Of a DNA stretch of 64,000 bases, positions 43,501-64,000 are shown in pieces; within the stretch, counting starts at the first letter, position 1; every line of letters starts with the position of its first letter. The stretch is taken from NCBI GenBank assembly GCA_945859605.1, contig OX243827.1, forward strand, positions 29,149,141-29,213,140, given 5' to 3'. The translations under genes and the position numbers were made by a program. The notes under the pieces were generated by a model, which saw only the letters and a list, made by a program, of their open reading frames with translations, made no database searches and was not told the DNA's origin. The stretch is from Lumbricus rubellus. Its lineage: Eukaryota > Annelida > Clitellata > Crassiclitellata > Lumbricidae.

Positions 43501-46500
43501 CAAATCGAGATATAATGATATATTTGATTGTTTTCATGTTTAATTACTTTTTAAAATTTAATTTGTAAGCAATTTGGTATAACGCCCCTTCAAAGTTGCC
43601 TACTCGGGAGCGCCCCCCAATTCATAATTACTGTATGCCCTACTACTTACTACACACAATGCGAATCCGGGTCAGCGCATAATTTGTCCAGACTGTCGCA
43701 GGAGTTGAAATAAAAATCCAACCCAGCTCCGACTAGACTTTCATTTGTCAGAGCCTTTTAGTTCGGTCTAGTTATTAAAGATATTCTGTATAGCGTCCCG
43801 TCAAGACAATCTACCCATAAAGTCCCTGGTCCAACCGCGGTTAAGCAATACAGTTCTTATGTTAGTAAGGAACATCGTTGTGTGACCAATTAGTATTATA
43901 TCAAAGTAAGTTATTGTTGTTCTAAATGACTCTGCTGACACATTATAAATGTTTCTCTTGCAGTACGACAAGATGCTGTCTACCATTTCAATCGTCGGTT
44001 GCAGTATTTCGGTCGCTGCTCTCATTCTTACCATCGTTGTCTACGTCCTAACTTGGAAGTAAGTTGAAAAATCCAACCGGAATTTCCAAACACATTCAAA
44101 TCGAAGTTTGCAGTTATTCATTGTCGTTAATTTATCATTTTTGTGGGCTAATTCAAGAGGTTGGAAGAGTAAGAGTTTTTAGTTTGAGGTAATAAATCCT
44201 TTCATAAATTTTGCTATCGCAATATTATGTCAACTGGAAGGATTGTTTTGAGAAAAAATCCGATTTGCTATAAGATTGTTTGTTTATAAGTCTTTGCCTA
44301 GTAAAGTACATTTAAATAATTATTTTCGTATAAATCTTATGTTTTGTTGATAGACATACCAAATCATCCCAAGCAGCAATTCTGTTAAATCTTTGCGTCG
44401 CTCTGGTCATTGCTTATATCATCTTCATGGCTGGAGCAGACAAGGTCGATTCCAAGGTAGGATAGATAGTATCATGATACGGCTGACGCTTTATAACAGT
44501 GTGCTTAATATTTAATAGGCCTACTAATAGCCTACTTGACAATAAATAGTTTTGGCCTGCGCATCCTGGCCAATTATTGCTTCTTATTGTTGATCGTTCA
44601 AAATAATAAACAACAAAAATAACCTCCCATCTCTCACCTAAAATAAATTGTTAATCATATTCATCAGATAGGGCCTACACTACAAACTTCCTACGACCAC
44701 TGCACAACGCATCTTGAAGGGGCGCTATATAAATGAACTGAATGAATGAATGAATCTTATGACATCTGGACTTTCTGTCTTTAAAAGTCGTCTACTTGAT
44801 ATTCAGCTATCGAATACTGAAGCTGTACGAATGGCTAAGTTGTTTGCTGTTTTTAAAGCTATTTTTTATGCATTATAATCATACATCATGAATGTTCTTT
44901 GCACTACATTCCTGAGACGCCGAATGTATTGTACAAAACATTCATGCTGAGGCAGTAAGCCTTTTCGTGGAATGGGCGATATACCGTTAAACGAGTCTTC
45001 TTCTTTAGTGTTCTGCCCTTAGGCAGGTCCAAGATTCCAACGACACCATTTGTGGCGCCGCAGACCGAAATGAGCATTAAGGTGATTTTCCAAGTTATTG
45101 AGTTTGATACATCATCTCAAAGGCCTTGTCTCAGGCATTAAAATGAGACAAAATTTTTTGATCTAGCTTAATTCTAACCGAAGATATAAGGAAATAAGTG
45201 ATTTAATTAAATAAAATAATAAAATAAATTTAATTAATTAGAAAAATAATATGCATATAAAGAGCATTAAAATAGCTTAGCAACTTGTTTTTTAAGTGAA
45301 AAAATTTTCAAGGAACAAAATTGTTTTGGTAAAATTTTTTAATTTAAAAAAATCACGAACATACTATTTCCCTAATTATCTCTGATGTGTTATCTCCGAC
45401 TTAATGCTCAATTCGGTCTGCGGCGCCACATTTTTGTCTATTCTGTGCATTTTCATTGATTCCTTTATACCTTTGTCCATTTTCTCTGTCTATCAACCAG
45501 TCCAGCATCATCTTTCTTCGTCTTCCTGGTGGAAGTACATGTAGACCTTTAAAATTAATAGGCCCAATACACTTTTCGTTGCACGCGGTGCTGTGTGGTC
45601 TGTTATTATAGGTCGGTTGCAAAGTCGTTGCTGCCCTGTTGCACTACTTTCTGCTGGTCGCTTTTTTCATCATGTTGGCTGAAGGCGTCGATATGGTGCT
45701 CCACATCTTTTTCGTCTTTCACGTCAGAAGAACCAGAGAAACCATTTTGCTCATTGCTTCCGCTTGGTGTAAGCATAATTATCATAGATTGTCGCATGAT
45801 TGGCTGCGATTTTTTCCTGATATAAGCTTAAACGAAAACACGACGCAAGTTTGATGATGACTTTCATCAGAAAACATTATTCCTTGAATTATTTCTATTG
45901 ATCCGTTCAGTGCATTCTTTCTCCGTTTCACACCTACTTCGTGTGGATTAGAGTTAGGGCCTACATGTAGTTGGGTCTCTACGCTATGACTCCAACTTGA
46001 TTTAGATCTAATTGAAAACATTGTACCACCAAGTTGTGTAGGGATATCTTGTAGTTATCAATAGACGAATTGCGCATTGTAGCCTAATGCATCTTCATAT
46101 TAAGGGGCGTTTAGTATAGTAACTCATTTGAGTCATTTTCAATAATTGGTAATTGCATCTATTGTAAGTAGATTTTGAGTCTCTTTTGCCCCCTTATGTG
46201 ATAGACTATCATATTTTTGCGTTGCATATTTTGGTGGTTAATTTTAAAACTTTTTATTTGTTCAGTTATACCACTCATCCTTGTGGGAGTGTCTCTTGGA
46301 GTAACACGGCTTGAAGGATATGGTCACGACAAAGCGTCAGTTAAATGTTTAATTTTAGAATAAATGTAGGCCTAAACACGAATAAAAGGACGCTCAGACT
46401 GCATATGACTTATGTTGTTTGAGCCCTTCAATGAAGCTGTTAATCTATTTGTTTAGCATCTATTGTTCTTGCTACCTCCCCCAAGCCATCCTGCAGTACA

Positions 46501-48861
46501 TGCTGGATGTAGGCTATTTACCGAAATCCCAACACGTACATCGCTTAAGAAGTATAGTTAGAAATAGTAGTAGCCTATTGTGAGCAACAAAAGCATGGTA
46601 TTAATGCTACATTATGGTTGTGAAACTGGAATTTGGATGAACGATCAAATGGTTTATTGTTGAAGTTGAATGAGGGATGGAACAATACCGGTCACTGAAA
46701 CGTTATGGCGTGGAGACGTAAGCAGACATGTGCTACCGTTCTAAATGGAAGACGTCAAGTCCAGCGGTTCAATGCGCTGATACTCCGGAGTGCTTTGTGT
46801 TGTTGGATATTGAGAAATTGGTGTCTAAACAAAAATGCTATCACTCTGCACTTTAAAATTTAATGTTGCTCAAGTCACTGTGTGATATGTGCATATGGAA
46901 GCCATAAAAATTGTAACACAACTAATAAAAATGAACTATTAGCAGAAACATGATCATTGTTATTGCTTTAAAATTGATATGCATTAAATAAAAACCGCTT
47001 ATCGTGGTTGTAGCTGCTGGTTGTCGGTTGAGAACGGTCTCATCTGGGCCTTTGCTGGTCCCGTCTTGTGCATCGTCGCGGCAAGTATCTAGCCTACTCA
47101 GTTTATTTTGTGTTTGGACTCTGAAAAAATCATATATAGGCTGGCGTACGTAGATCTGACTAATATTATTTGACTTTCATGAATCTGCATTTTTAGAGTC
47201 AGTTACGCAATGGGTTTTTGAGGTGGTAGGTAGGCTAATTTAAAAGAAATCTGTGATCACTTGCCAACCTGGACGGCAAGATTAAAACGCAAAGCGCATG
47301 TTCAGTTGATCATATCAACAGAAAGATAATTATACAAAAATGATATTTTATGACAGAGTCCTTCTTTAATCAGGTGAATTCTGGACAACCATACCATGAC
47401 CAATAATGTCCACAGTCAACTATTTTTTGTCGAGCCATTACTTTACTCTCGAAAATTGCGCTATTGTAGCAATTAATAGGCTTACACCAAATTATTACCA
47501 TACAATAAATTTTGCGTTTCCATCTGGATCGAGCTTGATTCATATTTTGAACAGATAAACCTCGTTATTCTGATCATCATTCTGAGGTTGATATCTCAGA
47601 AGAAATCTCTACTTGCTAAGAATGCAAAGAAGAGACACGAGATCAGGTAAACACTTGCAAAATAACACCTCTGCCATTGACCAGCATTTCAAAATATTCA
47701 GGCCTTCGTGGTATGTTGAAACTTACCATTTTTCATGCAGTGATTGAAGAACACTTGCCTTTTCTTCATTAAATCAATTGGAGTAGGCTAATGACCCGGG
47801 AGAATTCCACTGGAAATAGACTACTATTATCCTTTGTATTCAAACTTAGTAACCACCTAAATAATAACAGAAGATAATCTAATAGAGGATAAACGAAGTT
47901 GTCTAGCTTTCACCTTTCCCCTTGTATGTGCAGTGTAGTCTCTAATATCTTCTAAGTCAAAAAGCATTTTGTAATTTTCAATCATTTTGGACTCACTTAT
48001 GTTGAGCAATAATGTTTCAGCTTGATTTCCTCTGTTTACTGTTATTGGTTCATTTTTCTTTCTAAATATTGTTTTACTTTGTCACTGGGCTGACTCCTTT
48101 GACAACATTTATGTGTTTTGCAATGATAAAATTTAGTTATGACCACCACATAATCTAATAATTCAATCTGCTATTAAATTTTGGTTCCCAACTTAGTCAA
48201 ATTCCCTTTCTCGGGATCTGTGAGACTTAGATGATTTTGATTGATTCGTTGGAGATCTATAATATAGGGTAGACCTACAGCGTTCGAAAAATAATATATT
48301 GCATAACTGTTCAGAAATTTTGTACAATATGTCCATGATTCACTATTGGACCTTAATATCGTTATAATGACTTCCCTGTCAAAGCCGCTGAAAATTACTT
48401 TATAAGAATGTAAAATGTAATGTAGGCCTATTGTAAATTTTCGAGAATTTCCCAGCGCCCACAAAAGCCACGTCAGGGAGACCAGCTTACACCGGCGCTA
48501 TATCAAATCAAGTCCGCAATAGCCAGAGCTGCCGTTTTCATTCCGGTGCCAGGTCAAAATCCGGGGAGGTCAAGCCGAGGAAGAATGTCATCTTAGATGC
48601 TCGACTTAGATTAGGTTTATAACGTTTCCTGTGTTATGACAATATCTTACTTGGCCTATACTCGTTGCAGTCTAACTAGCCTAAATGTATCCGGTGCTCA
48701 AGATAATCTGATCTGTCATCTTTGTGCGTGTTTTTTTACAGAGCGACGATTTGGAATCTGTCGGTGATGTGTCCAGTGCTTGGCCTTGGTTGGCTCTTTG
48801 GCGTCTTCTCCGTTTTCTTTGATCACGTTGCCTTCCAATACGTGTTTGTCATCGCCAACTC
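31492..48861 (+). CDS. Adhesion GPCR paralogue C, 3' end lost in assembly gap
   Basis: Exons: 31492-31555, 35211-35320, 35788-36057, 36962-37033, 38001-38219, 38840-38908, 40423-40531, 41004-41120, 41541-41622, 41926-42034, 42503-42552, 42822-42933, 43964-44058, 44354-44456, 45612-45768, 46266-46335, 47014-47080, 47555-47646 and 48742-48861 (cut by N). This gives about 695 codons to TM6. Order: signal peptide, Cys-rich linker, two successive GAIN-A-plus-helix cassettes, GAIN-B, GPS (predicted cleavage L449|T450, then TNFAILM) and TM1-TM6. Compared with B, the GAIN-A cassette is duplicated. The GPS and 7TM exons are very close to B; the ectodomain is more diverged. TM7 may end at 49065 (CAAG|gtcaat directly after the gap), and no tail exon is found. 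Confidence 0.92.
31556..35210. other. Gene C intron 1 with repeats
   Basis: No exon recognised in 3.6 kb; no Ig-like exon comparable to gene D was found. It contains a (GCAG)n patch at 31858-31886, GGGCCC-rich repeat remnants at 31690-31740 and 33855-33900 (ending CTACGCCACTGG, a hAT-like terminus), a set of related AAATATC(C/T)G-type motifs at 32320-32450, and the inverted-repeat element at 33911-34640. Confidence 0.5.
33911..34640. mobile_element. 730-bp inverted-repeat element
   Basis: The ends CAATTGAAGGGCTTGGAGCA then ATAACAAGGTATGTCGA (33911) and their complement (ending 34640) pair over about 37 bp, apart from a 6-base insertion (TAGGCC). Internal copies of the motif GTCGACATACCTTGTTATTG in both orientations (near 34197, 34251 and 34326) show the interior is built from the same terminal unit. 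No coding capacity. The CAATTG ends are palindromic, so the duplication length is ambiguous. Confidence 0.7.
35211..35320 (+). CDS. Gene C exon 2: Cys-rich linker
   Basis: Encodes [12 protein letters not shown] and then [18 protein letters not shown]; the C-x(2)-C and following helix match gene B exon 2. Phase 1 in, phase 0 out (ttttag / gtcagt). Confidence 0.85.
35788..37033 (+). CDS. Gene C first GAIN-A-like cassette
   Basis: Exon 35788-36057 ([20 protein letters not shown]..., then [16 protein letters not shown]) and exon 36962-37033 ([20 protein letters not shown]). Both are homologous to the pair at 38001-38219 and 38840-38908, so the two-exon cassette is duplicated within the gene. The first exon is longer, with an extra Asn/Ser-rich segment holding several N-x-S/T sequons. 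Its acceptor is the weak TTTGAAG; no better in-frame acceptor exists because a TGA lies just upstream. Confidence 0.78.
36242..36441. repeat. (TACA)n microsatellite
   Basis: About 45 TACA units with TACG variants at both edges, in the intron after the first GAIN-A exon of gene C. The Met-Tyr-Val-Cys open frames on its minus strand are artefacts. Confidence 0.97.
36472..36640 (+). mobile_element. LINE reverse transcriptase fragment
   Basis: Translates as [20 protein letters not shown], then [13 protein letters not shown] and YRPILNLS, the conserved start of the RT domain in CR1/L2-type LINEs (SL..G.IP..WK.A...P..KK......YRPIS). Only about 55 codons remain, beside the (TACA)n tract. Confidence 0.75.
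37124..37216. repeat. (GTG)n-type simple repeat
   Basis: Imperfect GTG/GTT repeats in a gene C intron; the Pro-rich antisense open frame is an artefact. Confidence 0.9.
38001..38908 (+). CDS. Gene C second GAIN-A cassette
   Basis: Exon 38001-38219 ([20 protein letters not shown], then [17 protein letters not shown]) and exon 38840-38908 ([20 protein letters not shown]). This is the cassette closest to gene B 10117-10269 plus 10802-10870. The first exon starts after TTGAAG, and its first ~17 codons have no equivalent in B's 10117 exon. Donors gtaaga and gtaaat. Confidence 0.85.
38447..38604. mobile_element. hAT-like MITE, 158 bp, perfect 8-bp TSD
   Basis: TSD ATAAAACC at 38439-38446 and 38605-38612. 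Inverted termini CAGTGGTGTAGT / ACTACACCACTG are perfect over 12 bp. GTTCCCCCACTT occurs near both ends. No coding capacity. A partial neighbour at 38337-38385 (TAGGGGGTGTTTTTGG, then GAACACCCCC) resembles another such element. Confidence 0.82.
39203..39330. repeat. Short imperfect repeat of TTGCATTCCAGTCACAAT
   Basis: Three to four diverged units of an ATTGCATTCCAGTCACAAT-like motif, one with a CTCGAGTCA variant. Intron of gene C; function unknown. Confidence 0.5.
40423..42034 (+). CDS. Gene C GAIN subdomain B exons
   Basis: Exons 40423-40531 ([20 protein letters not shown]), 41004-41120 ([16 protein letters not shown], then [10 protein letters not shown]), 41541-41622 ([16 protein letters not shown]) and 41926-42034 ([19 protein letters not shown]). 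The order, lengths and phases of B and D are kept. The exon at 41004 most likely ends at 41120 before gtgagt. At the position used in B and D, C has GC instead of GT (41118-41119); the 3-base shift keeps the phase. Confidence 0.88.
42503..42933 (+). CDS. Gene C GPS motif exons
   Basis: Exons 42503-42552 and 42822-42933, joined in phase 2. They give [13 protein letters not shown], then GC, then [15 protein letters not shown]. All GPS residues are present. An additional Cys (WDCTGC) is not in gene B (WDSTGC). Confidence 0.95.
43579..43640. repeat. SINE/LINE tail fragment (minus orientation)
   Basis: TATAACGCCCCTTCAAAGTT, then GCCTACTCGGGAGCGCC, is the same terminal motif as the SINE at 17768 and the tail at 61960. 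The rest of the element (to about 43690) is too diverged to delimit. Confidence 0.5.
43964..48861 (+). CDS. Gene C TM1 to TM6 exons
   Basis: Exons 43964-44058 (TM1), 44354-44456 (TM2), 45612-45768 (TM3 and ICL2, [19 protein letters not shown]), 46266-46335 (TM4), 47014-47080 ([17 protein letters not shown]), 47555-47646 ([17 protein letters not shown] plus basic ICL3 [10 protein letters not shown]) and 48742-48861 (TM6; the last 7 bases are in the gap). The intron after 47080 has the GC donor gcaagt, as in gene B. All phases match B. Confidence 0.93.
44700..44756 (+). repeat. LINE/SINE 3' terminus
   Basis: CATCTTGAAGGGGCGCTATA, then TAAATGAACTGAATGAATGA, the terminal motif and tail of the family at 8520-8862. 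Only the tail is recognisable. Confidence 0.55.
45052..45429. mobile_element. 378-bp inverted-repeat element nested in an older repeat
   Basis: GTGGCGCCGCAGACCGAAAT, then GAGCATTAAG at the left, pairs with its complement at 45400-45429. Apparent 4-bp flank ATTT on both sides. The flanks (45005-45045 and 45432-45545) look like one older repeat: the minus strand reads [20 protein letters not shown], typical of LINE 3' regions. The interior is AT-rich without coding capacity. Confidence 0.65.
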
Positions 48862-49061
48862 NNNNNNNNNNNNNNNNNNNNNNNNNNNNNNNNNNNNNNN
48901 NNNNNNNNNNNNNNNNNNNNNNNNNNNNNNNNNNNNNNNNNNNNNNNNNNNNNNNNNNNNNNNNNNNNNNNNNNNNNNNNNNNNNNNNNNNNNNNNNNNN
49001 NNNNNNNNNNNNNNNNNNNNNNNNNNNNNNNNNNNNNNNNNNNNNNNNNNNNNNNNNNNNN
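48862..49061. other. Assembly gap (200 N)
   Basis: Run of N starting seven bases before the expected end of gene C's TM6 exon. The round length suggests a placeholder, not a measured size. Gene C's TM6-TM7 intron, the TM7 exon and possibly the tail exon should be here. Confidence 0.98.
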
Positions 49062-49065
49062 CAAG

Positions 49066-49300
49066 GTCAATAAGTTATTCATGATTCTGAATAAAACCAA
49101 AAATGCCTATTAATCTGCTCACATTCCAGAAACAAACAAAAAGACATTTCTTATAAACAATAATATACCTTTTCACCAAAGCCATCATCGATCAAATAGT
49201 TGGGAATGTATGAGGACCAATAATTGTCATGCTGGATGTACTGGGAAATAAATGGGAAATAAAATCGTGGTGATGGTGGTGGGGTGGGGGTGGTGTTGGT
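49066..49300. other. Sequence after the gap, presumed gene C 3' region
   Basis: CAAGGTCAAT immediately after the N run could be the last bases of the TM7 exon plus its donor. No exon beginning AAAATGAACGAGAA, as in A and B, is found between here and gene D. Confidence 0.4.
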
Positions 49301-49549
<249 letters not shown>

Positions 49550-49706
49550 GAGTCCTTCTATCTTCACATTCGTTCTTTCATACATTGAACGGTCTTCAAA
49601 TTGAGCAGAATTCAATTCAGCAGAACTGAGAACAACTGAGTAAAAACGTGACTTTATAAAAACGCTGATAAATTAATTCTGTAATGGGCCTACTTCAATT
49701 AGAGTA

Positions 49707-49822
<116 letters not shown>

Positions 49823-50880
49823 CCAGAACCCACAATGTCATATGGATGAAGTGTAGTCATCCAGACACAATGCTTTTTTAACTTCTAAGTGCCTGTGTGG
49901 AACGAAGTTAATCAGAGCAACTTTGTTTAACTACAACAATAATGATAATAAGAGTAGGCTAACAACTATAATGGCAATGATGTTAATGTTAATTACTACA
50001 ATTTGGCTTCTACTTCTAAGTCTACTACAACCACTACTAGGCTATACTACTAGCAGACTACCGGAACTGCTACAGTACAGCTGTCACTACTCGTAGGCCT
50101 ACCACTATTATAGTATAATTATTAGAGATAACAATTATAATATTCGGCCAAGTTCTGATTACCGTTTGATCATGGATTCACTACAGTGGACAAGATAAAA
50201 GGCTGACAGACTATAACATTATGCAGCCAGGAACTTTTGATTGAACCTTTCAAGTGAACCAGGAAACACAAGACCCAACAACCTTCAACCTACCCATTTT
50301 CCATTTTAGCCTGTAGTCTCCATTCGCAGCCCATTCATTCGCTTCAATATTGTATCTGCGTGTATGGGAGTTTCTTTTCTGTAATGTCCTCAATCATGCT
50401 GCTACAATCTATGCGCTACTCGTAACCGCCTCTTATAGTCAATTATCATGTGCCCAACACATGCGGGTACAAACATAATTGTTTATAAAATCGGATACTT
50501 TACTAACGTCATTTCGAAGTAACTTGATGACAAGTATGATTTGAACAGTTTGGGACTGATAGCATGGGCGTGACAGGAAATGGCACACTAGCCTGGGCTG
50601 AGTTATCTAAGCTTACGGTATAGAAAACAAATTTCCCAGGCAAATTAGCAAATAACTTAAGAACGCAAGACGTTTTATGATAAACTGAGTAAGTCTTAAT
50701 AAATACATCTAAATAGTAATCTATCCGACCCAATATACGTAATATGATATGATAAAATCTATTAATAATAAAATAATATAGGCGTACAATAATCCTCGGC
50801 CTATTTTAGGCATAGATGATCTACTCGTAGTGAACTTAATTTTTGCTACTTCCGAGATTATTATTTGGCTGCTTCCGCAA
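49823..50880. other. Spacer C-D
   Basis: Homologous to spacer B-C (24920-25080 and 27842-28700) and lacking the 2.7-kb element. No coding segment. Confidence 0.6.
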
Positions 50881-51339
50881 ATTATCGTCAGACGGACTTT
50901 CTTCTGTCACGCTAATGTCTAATGCGGGAAGCATCATTATGCTATGATGGTGATCCAAAACCAAATCACAACTCTGCCAACATCCGAGGGGTCAGTAGCC
51001 TACACTGAGACGTAGTAGCTGGTGGTGAAGAAATATTTTAAACATAGTTGCGGCTTTGAAGGTGAGAACGAAATGAACGAATTGAGACAGCGCTGAAGTA
51101 GCAGCAACAAAATAATGGAGGCAATCGAAACGGTTGCTTCACATCTGCTTAATCAATTCGACTTTTGCAATGTGTTGCTGGACGTTGAACAAAGTTAGTG
51201 ACGCAGGTAACAAAGCACAACTTCAATGACGGTTACTTCATGGCGTTATATGTTTCTTTTTCAGACATTTAAATGCAAATCGTTGAAGCGCAAATGACGA
51301 GACGAGAGTAGAAGACAGACTTTGCAGTCATACTCTGAA
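50881..51339 (+). promoter_or_regulatory. Conserved upstream region and leader of gene D
   Basis: More diverged version of the blocks upstream of B and C: a TGTCACGCTAATGTCTAA block near 50905, AAGGTGAGAACGAAATGAAC near 51058, and ACAAAGTTAGTGACGCAGG near 51190, then a TTTTTCAG acceptor-like site near 51257 and a GACGAGA...GAAGACAGAC leader. Confidence 0.5.
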
Positions 51340-63484
<12,145 letters not shown>

Positions 63485-63825
63485 GTTAGCATCTTTACAG
63501 TATAGTATGTTCTGTTGTCCAACTGTGTATCTGCTCTGCTTTAAGGGTCTAACAAGCTCTCTGTGATTTTTCCGCTGAATAAAATCATCCGCATTATAAA
63601 TGGGCTGCTCGGAATACTGTCGTATTGTGATATTTCTCTGGCGTGGGTCTTTGGCGGAGTCGCGGAGTGAGTAGTCTATGTAGTCCGCGCGATCTGGGGC
63701 AACATTCCATACAGTAGGCCTACATGCAATTTTAGTAGTAGGAACTATACGAATTATTGACGATCAGGTCATTTTTAAAATCCAAGCGTGAGCTTAAATA
63801 TGATCAACTGATTTAGGGGTAGCAC

Positions 63826-64000
63826 GACATTTAATCCCGCGACACTTAATACCGCGACAGTTAATCCCGGACACTTAGTCCCGGCGACATTTAATCCCGC
63901 GTCAGTTAATCCCGCGACAGTTAATCCCGGCGACATTTAATCCCCACGACAGTAACTGTTAATCCCGCGACATTTCATACCGCGACACTTAATACCTGTA
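63826..64000. repeat. Minisatellite of CGACATTTAATCCCG-type units
   Basis: About ten imperfect 14-18 bp units (GCGACAGTTAATCCCG, GCGACACTTAATACCG, GGCGACATTTAATCCC) run to the end of the window and probably beyond. Intronic in gene D. Confidence 0.9.

Overview
The window is animal nuclear DNA: split genes with GT-AG introns, non-LTR retrotransposons, cut-and-paste transposon remnants and long microsatellites. Introns and spacers, but not the exons, are sprinkled with the palindrome TAGGCCTA. Together with a local expansion of adhesion G-protein-coupled receptors (aGPCRs), this suggests a marine invertebrate deuterostome such as an echinoderm or hemichordate. That taxon is a guess; the gene content is not. 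A 200-base run of N (48862-49061) shows this is an assembled scaffold. LAYOUT: Four aGPCR paralogues lie head to tail on the + strand. Gene A is only a 3' end (600-2584: TM6, TM7 and a repeat-rich cytoplasmic tail). Gene B is complete (6529-24227, 20 exons modelled, about 644 aa). Gene C (31492 into the gap at 48862) has signal peptide, GAIN, GPS and TM1-TM6; its TM7 and tail are in the gap or missing. Gene D (51340-63484, leaving the window) has signal peptide, an Ig-like domain, a Cys-rich exon and GAIN exons; its GPS and 7TM lie beyond the window. I built the exons by hand from cross-paralogue homology, splice sites and phase. Almost all boundaries have identical phase in B, C and D. In B and C the GPS motif (CAFW...TICSCDHLT) and the tethered agonist TNFAILM are intact. 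SPACERS: The spacers A-B, B-C and C-D are homologous, so the duplicated unit is gene plus spacer. This lets paralogues act as natural empty sites, exposing a ~2.0 kb hAT-like foldback element upstream of B (4369-6348) and a 2.7 kb inverted-repeat element in spacer B-C (25089-27833). REPEATS: Seven short hAT-like MITEs have recognisable 8-bp target duplications (12912, 14352, 29737, 38447, 53007, 53969 and 57660). Five of them carry the same internal core although their termini belong to different families. This is the most unusual signal in the window. An intact 744-codon ORF (15132-17366) is a non-LTR reverse transcriptase with a C-terminal restriction-like endonuclease; it sits exactly between two (AAT)n tracts in an intron of gene B. 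There are also mariner-like foldback elements, one with a fossil transposase end, several LINE 3' fragments, a tRNA-derived SINE and a ~930-bp minisatellite. HOW THE GENES WORK: The receptors should be secreted to the plasma membrane, self-cleave at HL|T in the GPS, and signal through the exposed Stachel peptide. Paralogues differ mainly in the extracellular N-terminus (Ig only in D, duplicated GAIN-A cassette in C) and the cytoplasmic tail (long in A, truncated in B). Ligands and G-protein coupling cannot be read from the sequence. No bacterial-type operon, CRISPR array, rRNA or convincing functional tRNA was seen.
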